Source of the DNA: Vigna angularis
Lineage: Eukaryota > Streptophyta > Magnoliopsida > Fabales > Fabaceae
Length of the DNA stretch: 64,000 bases
Assembly: GCF_016808095.1 (NCBI RefSeq)
Contig: NC_068979.1
Coordinates: 21,597,444 to 21,661,443, forward strand
Direction of reading: 5' to 3'
Shown here: positions 1 through 8,687 of the stretch, one piece after another
How the letters are laid out: each line of letters begins with the position of its first letter
How positions within the stretch are numbered: position 1 is the stretch's first letter
Notes under the pieces: model-generated
Told to the model about the DNA's origin: nothing
The model's input: the letters and a program-made list of their open reading frames with translations, nothing else
Databases searched by the model: none
Made by a program: the position numbers and the translations under genes

Positions 1-615
1 AAGTAAAAACACAGATCCAGAAGTGCTTCTACGATCATCCAAGTCTCCAGCAAAGTCACTGTCAGAATAAGCCACAACATTTGTGCTGCCACCCTTCTTG
101 TAAAAAATGCCCAGTTCAGTGGTACCTTTTAAGTACCTTAATATGCGTTTTGCTGCCACCCAATGTGATTCAGTTGGACAAGACATGAATCTGCTAATTA
201 AACTTACTCCATACATAATATCTGGACGAGTAGTCAAGTACATTAGACTGCCAACTACTTGCTTAAACATGGTTGGATCAATTTTAGTCCCTGCAACATC
301 CTTTGACAGTTTTGTACCTGGGACAATAGGATTCTTTACTGCATTGCTATTCTCCATGCCAAACCTTGCTAGTATCTCATGAGTATATTTTCTTTGACAA
401 ATAAAAATTCCATTTGAATTTTGCACAACCTCTATTCCAAGAAAATACCTCATTCTTCCTAAATCAGACATGTCAAACTCTGACATCATTGACTTTTTAA
501 ATTCATCACATATGCCCCAATCATTTCCAGTATATATCAAATCATCAACATAAAGGCTTACAATTAAAATTTTACCTCCCTCTTTTGATTTTGTAAAAAG
601 AGTATGTGGTACGAC
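1..615 (-). pseudogene. Ty1/copia pol fragment (reverse transcriptase to RNase H)
   Basis: The minus strand is open for about 205 codons and runs off the left window edge. It reads as the C-terminal half of a Ty1/copia polyprotein. The polymerase motif SLYVDDLIYTG lies near 535-560, followed by the conserved YLTTRPDIMYG block and by the RNase H stretch AYSDSDFAGD near 49-80. The enzyme would copy element RNA into DNA in virus-like particles. Upstream coding sequence (gag, protease, integrase, start of RT) is absent: the frame is cut at 615/616, where a sequence starting TGTCGCGG begins. This is a fragment, not a functional gene. Copia superfamily is secure; the lineage is not resolved. Confidence 0.9.
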
Positions 616-2233
616 TGTCGCGGTCATACAAATTTGATACAAGAATTAATGCAGTATATTACTAGGATTTGACTCCTAGGTCGTCTCTCAAGGACCAATT
701 TATGTGGTTCAGTCTCAGATTTTACACACGAAGTGGGGGGGGGGGGGGTTGTGAATTGATTAAATAAAACAGAATTTAAAAACACTGAAACAAGTTTTAA
801 CGGTGGTAAAAACTGAACGGTAAAAATGGAAAAACGTAAAATGGAAAATTCAACAATGTTTGAAATTAAAATACTGTAACAATAAACATGCAGAAAACAT
901 AACAGCAGTGTAGATAAAATTTACCCAAAGCAACAGTGAAAATGACAGTAAAAACGACGTTGAAAATAAACTGAACGGTAAAAAGTAATGACTGAAATTA
1001 ACGATATGGAAAACATAACCGGTAAAATAAAAATAGAAAACATTTAACTGGAAATGAAATTCATCAAAGATTTAACACTTGAAATAAAAATTCTTGAACA
1101 ATACAATTAAAAATGAACGAGCAAAGGTGACACAGCTTCAGAAATTAAAACTACATTTTGGCACTGTTTGAAATTGAAATTCAGAAAGGAAGAGAGGAAC
1201 CGAGAGTTGCTTCCTAACTATCCTAAATCCTACTCCTAAAATCTAATGAATTCTACTCTGATGCTGCTTGCATCTTATAGCAAATTCTCTCTGACACATT
1301 CTGCATTCTCTGCCTACCATCCTTGTTTCCTATTCCTCTGCATGCTTATGCTTGGATGAAGAAACCCGTGAGCTCTTTTACTTTGTGGTGGTCCCCTCAA
1401 TTGGTTCAAATAATTCTGAAAGAAAGGAGTTGGAGTTGCAGCCGTGAAACATTGAATAAAATTCAGCACTTTGTAGCTTCTTTTTGGATGTGAGATTTCA
1501 ACGTGTGGTCCCCTCTTTTCCATCCATTTTCACGTACACTTCATTCTAATGTGGCAGCACATTTGTTTTCTTCTAGCTATAAAACCGTGAGGTTATAATA
1601 AGTGGTGGCCCCAATTTTATTTTACAATTTCCTTATGCCAAAGTATCCTAAGTGATGGCTCCCATCTTTGCCAAAATAATTGTCCATGTGGATTGCTTTT
1701 CAATTTGGTTTGGACGTATGCAAGCTACTCTTCTGAACTTATTTTGCCAATCATCATATAAGCTTCTCAATAAAACCGTGAACACTTGCAAAGTGGTCCC
1801 CTCCTTTTTTTCCTTTCAATATATGTAATGCTTGCTACAACAAAAATGAATGGTCGTGTGGTGCATTGTTACAAGCTATTTTATGCTTCTTGAAATTGAA
1901 TAAATGAAGTACTTTCTTCCCATGAAAGTTGTGCTTATGTGAATGTTTCCAAATGCATGTCTTGCACCTCAAATGATCAATTCCAGCCACCACAAGTACT
2001 AAACATCAAGCAAACAATGCAAACATTTTAGAACACTCAAAACAGTAATTACTGGACTGACATAGGAGAGTAAAACAAATACTGGGAACAGCACAAAACG
2101 AATTTTAACAAACGAAAAGCTATACGTGAAAATAGACATCTAGACGAAACTATGAAAAAAAATTGCATGCAAAACGGATAAGAATTGAACTCAAACGAAG
2201 ACACACAAGTTGACACAACATTCACGCAGCACT
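616..2233. other. Unassigned AT-rich segment, possibly an LTR or retroelement 3' region
   Basis: No gene seen. The segment starts abruptly with TGTCGCGGTCATACA, which breaks the copia frame; read on the other strand this ends in CGCGACA, as an LTR end could. Near the start it holds CTAGGTCGTCTCTCAAGGAC and a run of about 15 G (near 736-750). Between about 1360 and 1810 a loose motif recurs (CCGTGA followed by GTGGTCCCCTC). The last stretch, to 2233, is A-rich. I could not find the matching second LTR or a target-site duplication, so the LTR reading is inference. Confidence 0.3.
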
Positions 2234-2579
2234 GGTAATCGTTTACAGCACCCCTGTAAACGATTACCCGAGAGGAATTGCAAATTTGTACAGAAAGTCC
2301 AACACAGGTACTCAGTCAGGTGAACATAGGTCACCATTGGCAAAAAAACTGACTCTTAGGCACTTCTGCCCCTGTCTGAGGCTTGTTCAGGTGTTCCAGT
2401 GGTGGGAGAGGGTGGATGGTGATGTGATGTGAGGCCAAGGAGTGTGGGGTGACCCTCGTGACTTGGAGGAGCAAGCTGTGCAAGGAATGAGTGAGAGTGT
2501 TCAAAAAGGAACTGGTAATCGTTTACAGCACCCCTGTAAACGATTACCCGAGAGAAATTGGGAATTTGTACAGAAAGTC
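2234..2579 (+). repeat. 1.2 monomers of the ~281-bp hairpin satellite
   Basis: Contains the hairpin GGTAATCGTTTACA-loop-TGTAAACGATTACC twice, about 281 bp apart, with the downstream monomer landmarks (ATTTGTACAGAAAGTC, GTCTGAGGC, GTGGTGGGAGAGGGTGG, GGAGCAAGCTGTGCAAGG). Same orientation as the large array at 20090-42451, but more diverged. The second monomer stops at 2579 and the same register resumes at 6512. Confidence 0.9.
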
Positions 2580-4320
2580 TAAATGTCCAAAAATATTTTC
2601 CAAAATTTTTCCTACACTCAATAATGTAAATAATTCGTTTCAGATAATTCAAATTAATTAAAATAAGAATTTCTGATCGGATTAGGCTCAATTCAGTAAA
2701 ATGGGAAAATACTGGACAATTAAGCACAATTCCCTGATTAATTCTAGCACAATAAACTAAATGAAGTGAATAAAATAATGATTCATCAAAATAGACCACA
2801 CTTAGTCTTTTGCACTCCTGGGCAAAATTAAGACACAAATCAGGGAATAATTCAAAGGACTTTCAGGAATGGTGACATAAAACGCAGCACACAGAAAATA
2901 AAGATTCACGAGAAAAATAAACCAAATTTACACAGTTCTCAAGAATTCTTGGACAAATAAAAGAAGTAGAAATTATCCAACACAAATCAAATAAAGCAGA
3001 TACTTACAGAAATCATCCAAGCAATTCAATACACAGCAAAATGATTAATCAGCTCAAGAGGTGATTCAAAAATAACTAAACCTCACAGATGCACTACAGT
3101 GTTTCTCTCAAGTGTTCAAGGTAAATCAATGTCACTAAATGCACTCAAGAAAGCAAACACAAGCAGACTTGACAAGTCTCTAATTATCAATACTTAAAAC
3201 ATATGCATGTTCAGATCAAAAGGTCTTTACTGGGTTGTAATGGGGCCAAGGACAGGGGAGGATAAATTTGGATAAGTAGCTATAGCTCAGAAGAAATAGA
3301 GGTGCACTAGGGAAAAAATGTAAACACAGTGAAATCTCACCCAAACCTCTAATTCAATCCTCTTCTCGACTCCATTATTCACAAAATTATTTTTCAATTT
3401 TTCTCTTTTTCTCATCATTTTTTTTTATCCTGTCTTCTTTTTTTTTTTTTTCACACAACAGGATATAAATTATCATTTCAAAACATGATGAGGAAACAAC
3501 TAGCCAATTCATCAGAATTCCCAAGGAGACCACACTTATTCACAAAACATTTCTATAGCTCCAGACTTTCCTAAGGTTAAGGTAATCATTTATTTTTCAC
3601 TTAGGATCAGTGTATGAGCTTCAACACAAAGAAATATATACAGTATAGGCTCAAAGGGGTTATCAAAGGATAATAACATGGTAGGCTTATTTGGCTAAAG
3701 AGGCTCAAGAACAAAAATGCCTTTATCACTTCTAAACATGCATATCAATCAAGTATTTCAAAAAGAATCAAGCCAAGGCATATGTGCAAGCAATCAAGAT
3801 ACATATCACACACAAGAAAGAAAATTAAGTGGCTCAAATCTCACACAGGGTATTCGTCACAATCAAATCAACCTCTCAAACGTATAATCATCTTTCCAGG
3901 TAGAGAAAAGCAAGGATTACAATCTATAAGTAGTAAGTAAGTGAAGGAAAAATCTACAACTTAGATAATCCAGAAATCAAGAGAAAAATGTAAAATTTAT
4001 TGCACACAAAACTGGATAAAAATAACTTAAAATAGAAAAAATTTAACACACAAAATGCATACTAACAGAAACTAACAGAAAAATCAGAATTTCTCCCCAG
4101 TAGACCACACTTAAATCACACAATGTCCTCAGTGTGTAACAATCATCAGATTATCAATTTCAGAGCAGTCAAATAATTTAGACAAGTGCAATAAAAAGTA
4201 GGAAAAAGGGAAGAAATTTTCAGTGACACCCATCAGTAGATGTCGTCAGATAACATCCATCAGTAGATGTTTAGATCACCTAACACCCATCAGAAGATGC
4301 TAATAATTTTTAATTTTTTT
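2580..4320 (-). other. Noncoding, retroelement-like 3' region
   Basis: No convincing ORF. Read on the minus strand the segment has the look of the untranslated region downstream of pol in legume Ty3/gypsy (Athila/Tat-type) elements, for example TTTAAGTGTGGTCTACTGGG near 4095-4115 and a polypyrimidine/poly-T tract near 3400-3455. Three short repeats with the core CCATCAGTAGATG (one as CCATCAGAAGATG) lie at about 4229-4300. The lineage is inferred by resemblance only. Confidence 0.35.
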
Positions 4321-4339
4321 TTTTTTTGAAAAAGGAGAC

Positions 4340-4413
4340 CGGTACTGTGACAACAGTCTCGGTGGCAAAGACCGGAACTGTTGCTACAGTGGAAAGAAAG
4401 CTGGCTATAAAAG
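4340..4413 (+). promoter_or_regulatory. Core promoter of WOX copy 1 (TATA box)
   Basis: A TATAAAAG box lies at 4406-4413 at the start of a CT-rich leader typical of a plant 5' UTR. Just upstream, the block GACCGGAACTGTTGCTACAG is shared, with small changes, with the region upstream of the second homeobox copy, where an AATAAAAC box occupies the same position. Conservation between paralogues supports a real promoter. Confidence 0.6.
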
Positions 4414-4602
4414 GGTACCTCCTCAGCGTCAGAGCGCCATTTCCTGACCTAGCCTCTCTCTCTGCTCTCCTCTCTTCTCTCTTCTCTCTTTCTCTCTCTG
4501 CTCTCTTCTCGAGCATCTGGATCTGCGAGGAAGCTCTGACACCGTGCCATCTGAAGTGTCCGAGATCAGCGAGGAGCTCCTCTGCCAACCCTACTTCTCC
4601 GG

Positions 4603-5256
4603 GTAAGTCCTCGACACCTTCCTTCTTTCCTTTATGTACGTTATCACTTTTCTTCTTTCCTTTCTTTCCTCCCTTTACTGCTTTTTCTGCTATTATACCT
4701 TCTTTCTTTCTTGCTTTCCTGCTTTCCTGCTTTCCAGTCTTTCATTTCATTTTTTTTTTCTTCTGCCGATTATTTTCCACTTCCTGCTTTCCTTTATATT
4801 TCATCCTGTCCTGCTCTCTGTATTTTTTTTTTCTTTTCTGCAATACTTGTCCTCTCCCCCTGCCCGATCTATCTTCTTTCATCTCCTACAATTTCAGCTT
4901 TTCCAGTTTTCTGTTTATTATTACTCACACTAAAAACAACTAAAAATCAAACTAAAATAAAAAAGAATGGACAAAACACTGGACCTAGATCCGTTAGGAC
5001 CCTATGCGAGGACCTGGACCTAAACATGGACAAAACTGATGGACCTAAAACTGGAAAATGGACAAACCTGAGACAAGACACAGAAACATCAAAGACTGAC
5101 AGGACAAAATAAATTTAACGGGAAACAAGAACAAATAAAGAAAACACAGAACTAAGAATCTAATTTTTTTTATGCTTTTTTTTTATGTTTTGCTTTTCTT
5201 TTTTTTATGTTTTTGTTCTTTTTATTCTTATATTTTATTTTTTTTTATTTTTTTAG
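4603..5256 (+). other. 5'-UTR intron of WOX copy 1 (predicted)
   Basis: Donor GG/GTAAGTCC at 4603 and acceptor TTTTTTAG/AATA at 5255-5256, only 18 bases before the ATG. The interior is T-rich as expected for a plant intron. The second copy has the same arrangement: a GG/TAAGTC-type donor after a CT-rich leader and an acceptor just before its ATG. No transcript evidence. Confidence 0.55.
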
Positions 5257-5274
5257 AATACTAGTAGAGGAAAG

Positions 5275-5830
5275 ATGACGAGCGAGATGGAATCAGAGAG
5301 ATACACCAGTCAGCGGTGGCGTCCTACCGAAGATCAGACCCAGATGATGACCAGAATCTACAACTTTGGGGTCACACACCCAAGCCGAGCGCAAGTCGTC
5401 GAGATCACATCTCGACTAAGGATCTTTGGAGATGCCAGCGAATACAACGTGCACTGCTGGTTCAACAACCACGGCAATCGGGTCAGGCGTTGGCAAGCGG
5501 AGATAGACCCCACTGGCACTCAGTTTTCACAACTGCCGCTATATATGTACGGTAAGACTCTGATCACACCTCAATTTTTATTGATTTTTTTTTCCTCTTC
5601 AATTATTAACACAAGTTTTTTTTTTTTTTTTTTTGTTGAAAGAATACGACTGGGTGATAATGAGGGCACCGAGGCTGCTGAATCTGTTTCCCGTTCCGAT
5701 CATCATTGACGATGATAGAGATGAGAGACAAATCCCTCCACCCATGCTTCTCACATTCCGAACCAGAGCTCCCTCAACGGAGCTCTCCCTTAGACCACCA
5801 CAACCAGCTCGAGAATTCTTCCATTTTTAA
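5275..5830 (+). CDS. WUSCHEL-type homeobox (WOX) protein, copy 1
   Basis: Predicted DNA-binding transcriptional regulator in the nucleus. The CDS is 5275-5551 joined to 5643-5830, a 91-bp phase-1 intron with GTAAGA donor and GAAAG acceptor, giving 154 aa. Residues 14-73 match a WOX homeodomain: RWRPT at 14-18, Q21, Y29, G32, PS at 36-37, ITSRLRIFG at 44-52, NV at 58-59 and WFNNH at 62-66 (family WFQNH). After the intron come LLNLFPVP (104-111), like the WUS box (LxLFPx), and TELSLRPP (138-145), like an EAR-type repression motif. It is shorter than typical WUS or WOX proteins (about 180-380 aa). Unusual: the usual Q50 and A54 of helix 3 are N. The gene lies in mobile, repetitive DNA with a paralogue at 56252-56807, so it is probably a mobilised family. 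WOX identity is strong by eye; expression is unknown. Confidence 0.75.
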
Positions 5831-6511
5831 TGTTTTTTTTTTATGTTTTTATTGGCCAAGTGTGGCCAGAATATTAATGAGGCATGTAATATGAACAATT
5901 AATTTTTTTTATGTTTTTATGTTTTTATGTTTTTTTTTTATTATTATATGGCTTGTAATATTAACGATCAGAAATGATCGACCCCCGAACATCTTAATTT
6001 TCACAAATGAATCTACTGCAAATTTTATTTTCAGATCTGTTAAATCTCCAATTTTCCATTACTGTAATTTTGCATTGATGAATGAAATATTTTCTTAGTC
6101 TAAACAAATTCTCAAACAATACTGAGTATGAAATAACTAAGAAATTTATTTACAGTGAAGGAAAATAAGGAAAATTAAGATCAGAAGTGAAAATTTTTAT
6201 TGGTATGAAATAATAAGATAGTGAGGGTCAAAATAAAATCAAGGAATATGCAAAATAATTTTTTTGAATTTTTGATTTTTTTTATATATATTTAGTAAAA
6301 ACTCTAAAAATCACGAAGCAAATAAAACACAAAACACATTATTTTTTTTTTAAATATATGAAAAATAAATATATGTACATCTCATAACAATTAAATTTTA
6401 ATTGAAAGGAAAGATTTTGCACGCTTTAAACAATTTTTTTTTTTTAACACAAATTTTTTTTATGTTTTTTTTAAAGATAACAATTCGAAAACTAAGAAGA
6501 AAAGGAAAATA
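5831..6511 (+). other. 3' flank of WOX copy 1 with a conserved small stem-loop
   Basis: No gene. AT-rich, with several poly-T runs. At 5965-5980 the stem CGATCA-GAAA-TGATCG follows GGCTTGTAATATTAA. The same arrangement, with loop CCAG, follows the second homeobox copy (56197-56212). The rest, including the ATTTTTTTTATG-type runs and TATATATATTTAG near 6285-6297, shows nothing I recognise. Confidence 0.4.
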
Positions 6512-6713
6512 AATTTGTACAGAAAGTCCAACACAGGTACTCAGTCAGGTGAACACAGGTCACCATTGGCAAAAAAACTGACTCTTAGGCACTTCTGCCC
6601 CTGTCTGAGGCTTGTTCAGGTGTTTCAGTGGTGGGAGAGGGTGGATGGTGATGTGATGTGAGGCCAAGGAGTGTGGGGTGACCCTCGTGACTTGGAGGAG
6701 CAAGCTGTGCTAA
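6512..6713 (+). repeat. Partial ~281-bp satellite monomer
   Basis: Continues the monomer interrupted at 2579, from AATTTGTACAGAAAGTCC through GTGGTGGGAGAGGGTGG to GGAGCAAGCTGTGC. It then joins, at TGC/TAAGAAATTAT, a copy of the right end of the Ulp1 transposon. Confidence 0.85.
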
Positions 6714-7016
6714 GAAATTATCAAATTTTGACATGTATAAGATGTTCAAATATGTACCTAATGTTATTTGACAATTTTTACATGTATAAGATGTTCAAAT
6801 ATGTACCTAATGTTATTTGACAATGTACAGTTGTGTTTGTAATAAGAATAGTGGTTGGATTTCGAAATGAATTGTTTTTACTTTGCGTTTGTGTTTGTTA
6901 TAATGACAAAATTAGTGATTGAAAAATGAACGCAGCATTATAATAAAGATTTGAAAAGTACGAGACCATTTTCACTAAAATTAATGGTAATTAATGCGAA
7001 GGATTTGATCAATTTC
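6714..7016 (+). mobile_element. Truncated second copy of the Ulp1-transposon right end
   Basis: Matches 19780-20089 almost base for base: CTAAGAAATTAT, two tandem copies of an ~47-bp unit with ATGTATAAGATGTTCAAATA, then GAAAAATGAACGCAGCATTA, GAAAAGTACGAGACCATTTT and the edge of the satellite. Only the untranslated 3' end plus terminal region is present; no coding exons precede it. A second, mostly deleted transposon copy therefore lies here, in the same orientation as the main one. Confidence 0.85.
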
Positions 7017-7605
7017 TGAGTGGGGAGATGGGTGTTGGTGATTGATGTGAACGCAAGAAGCGTGGAGTGACCCGTGATGAGTAGGGGGACGAAGTAGTGC
7101 AAGGAATGAGTGAGACTGCAGAAAAAAAGGCTCTGGTAATCGTTTACAGCACCCCTGTAAACGTTTACCCGAGAGAAATTGCCAATTTGTACAGAAAGTC
7201 CAACACAGTTACTCAGTCAGATGAACACAGGTCACCATTGCACAAAAAAGTGACTTTTAGGCACTTCTGCACCTGTCTGAGGCTGGTGCAGGTGTTGCAG
7301 TGGTGGGAGAGGGTGGGTGGTGATGTGATGTGAGTCCAAGGAGGGTGGGGAGACCCCTCATGAGTTGGAGGAGCAAGCTTTGCAAGGAATGAGTGAGACT
7401 GCTGAAAAAAGGGGCTGGTAATCGTTTACAGAACCCCTGTAAACGATTACCCGAGAGATATTGCCAATTTGTATAGAAAGTCCAACACAGGTACTCAGTC
7501 AGATAAACACAGGTCACCATTGGACAAAAAAGTGACTTTTAGGCTAATCTGCACCTGTCTGAGGCTTGTGCAGGTGTTCCAGTGGTGGGAGAGGGTGGAT
7601 GGCTT
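7017..7605 (+). repeat. Short plus-orientation satellite array at a transposon end
   Basis: Begins with a diverged edge monomer (GGGTGTTGGTGATTGATGTG, GTGGAGTGACCCGTGATGAG) that grades into normal monomers with hairpins near 7135 and 7415. One arm in the first monomer carries a mismatch (AAACGTTTACC). The array stops at about 7605 inside a monomer. Confidence 0.85.
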
Positions 7606-7740
7606 GTACAGAAAGTTCCAACTGGAGTAAGTGGTATTGACTTGCATGCACCAGTATCGTATCTTAGTTGGCCTGCATCACTGATGATGTTATTTGTCAT
7701 GGAAGAACTGAATCCAAATTTTGTACCCAAACAATTAAAA
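7606..7740. other. Spacer between two head-to-head satellite arrays
   Basis: About 135 bp of unrelated sequence, from CTTGTACAGAAAGTTCC to ACAATTAAAATTTTG, between the plus array on the left and the minus array on the right. No ORF of note. It could be a relic of the sequence that once separated two transposon copies. Confidence 0.5.
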
Positions 7741-8687
7741 TTTTGTAAACGATTACCATACCCTTTTTTGAACACCCTCACTCATCCCTTGCAGAGCTTG
7801 CTCCTCCAACTGATGAGGGGTCACCCCACAGTCCTTGGACTCACATCACATCACCAACCACCCTCTCCCACCACTGAAACACCTGTACCAGCCTCAGACA
7901 GGTGCAGATTTGCATAAAAGTCACCTTTTTTTCCAATGGTGACCCCTGTTCACCTGACTGACTACCTGTGTTGGATTTTCTGTACAAAATCCAGTTTTGT
8001 CTCGGATAATCGTTTACCAGGATGCTGTAAACGATTACTATACCCTTTTTTGAACACCCTCACTCATCCCTTGCAGAGCTTGCTCCTCCAACTGATGAGG
8101 GGTGACCCCACACTCCTTGGACTCACATCACATCACCAACCACCATCTCCCACCACTGAAACACCTGGACCAGCCTCAGACAGGTGCAGAAGTGCCTAAA
8201 ACTCAGCTTTGTTTCCAATGGTGACCCCTGTTCACTTGACTGACTACCTGTGTTGGACTTTCTGTACAAAATCCAGTTTTGTCTCGGGTAATCGTTTACA
8301 CGGATGCTGTAAACGATTACCAAACCCTTTTTTGAACACTCTGAGTCATCCCTTGCAGAGCTTGCTCCTCCAACTAATGAGGGGTTACCCCACACTCCTT
8401 GGACTCACATCACATCACCAACCACCCTCTCCCACCACTGAAACACCTGGACCAGCCTCAGACAGGTGCACAACTGCCTAAAACTGAGCTTTTTTTCCAA
8501 TGGTGACCCCTGTTCACCTGGCTGACTACCTGTTGGACTTTATGTACAAAATCCAATTTTCTCTCGGGTAATCGTTTACCAGGATTCTGTAAACGATTAC
8601 CAGACCATTTTTTCAACACTCTGACTCATCCCTTGCACTACTTCGTCCCCCTACTCATCACGGGTCACTCCACACTTCTTGCGTTTA
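7741..8687 (-). repeat. Inverted satellite array, left end of the Ulp1 transposon
   Basis: Three to four monomers in minus orientation, with hairpins at about 8008-8042, 8285-8322 and 8567-8603. Arms are the same as in the plus arrays but the loops are different (CAGGATGC or CGGATGC instead of GCACCCC). The array ends with the diverged edge monomer (ACTACTTCGTCCCCCTACTC, GGGTCACTCCACACTTCTTG), mirror image of the edge at 20090-20180. The edge monomer is split at 8687 by a solo LTR and resumes at 11586. Confidence 0.85.

Larger units (their letters stand above)
2580..6511. mobile_element. 3.9-kb inserted segment carrying WOX copy 1
   Basis: The satellite monomer is interrupted here. The 17-bp string AATTTGTACAGAAAGTC occurs at 2563-2579 and again at 6512-6528, and the monomer continues in register on the right. 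The segment therefore looks like an insertion with a 17-bp direct duplication, too long for an LTR element (4-6 bp) or a Mutator-like element (9-11 bp) and with no obvious terminal repeats. It contains retroelement-like noncoding DNA (2580-4320) and a homeobox gene (about 4340-5830). Alternatives are a LINE-type event, template switching during repair, or recombination between monomers. Confidence 0.45.

Noticed and set aside
4326..5112. Overlapping plus-strand ORFs rich in Phe, Leu and Ser
   Set aside because: They translate the CT-rich leader and T-rich intron upstream of the WOX gene; composition alone explains them.
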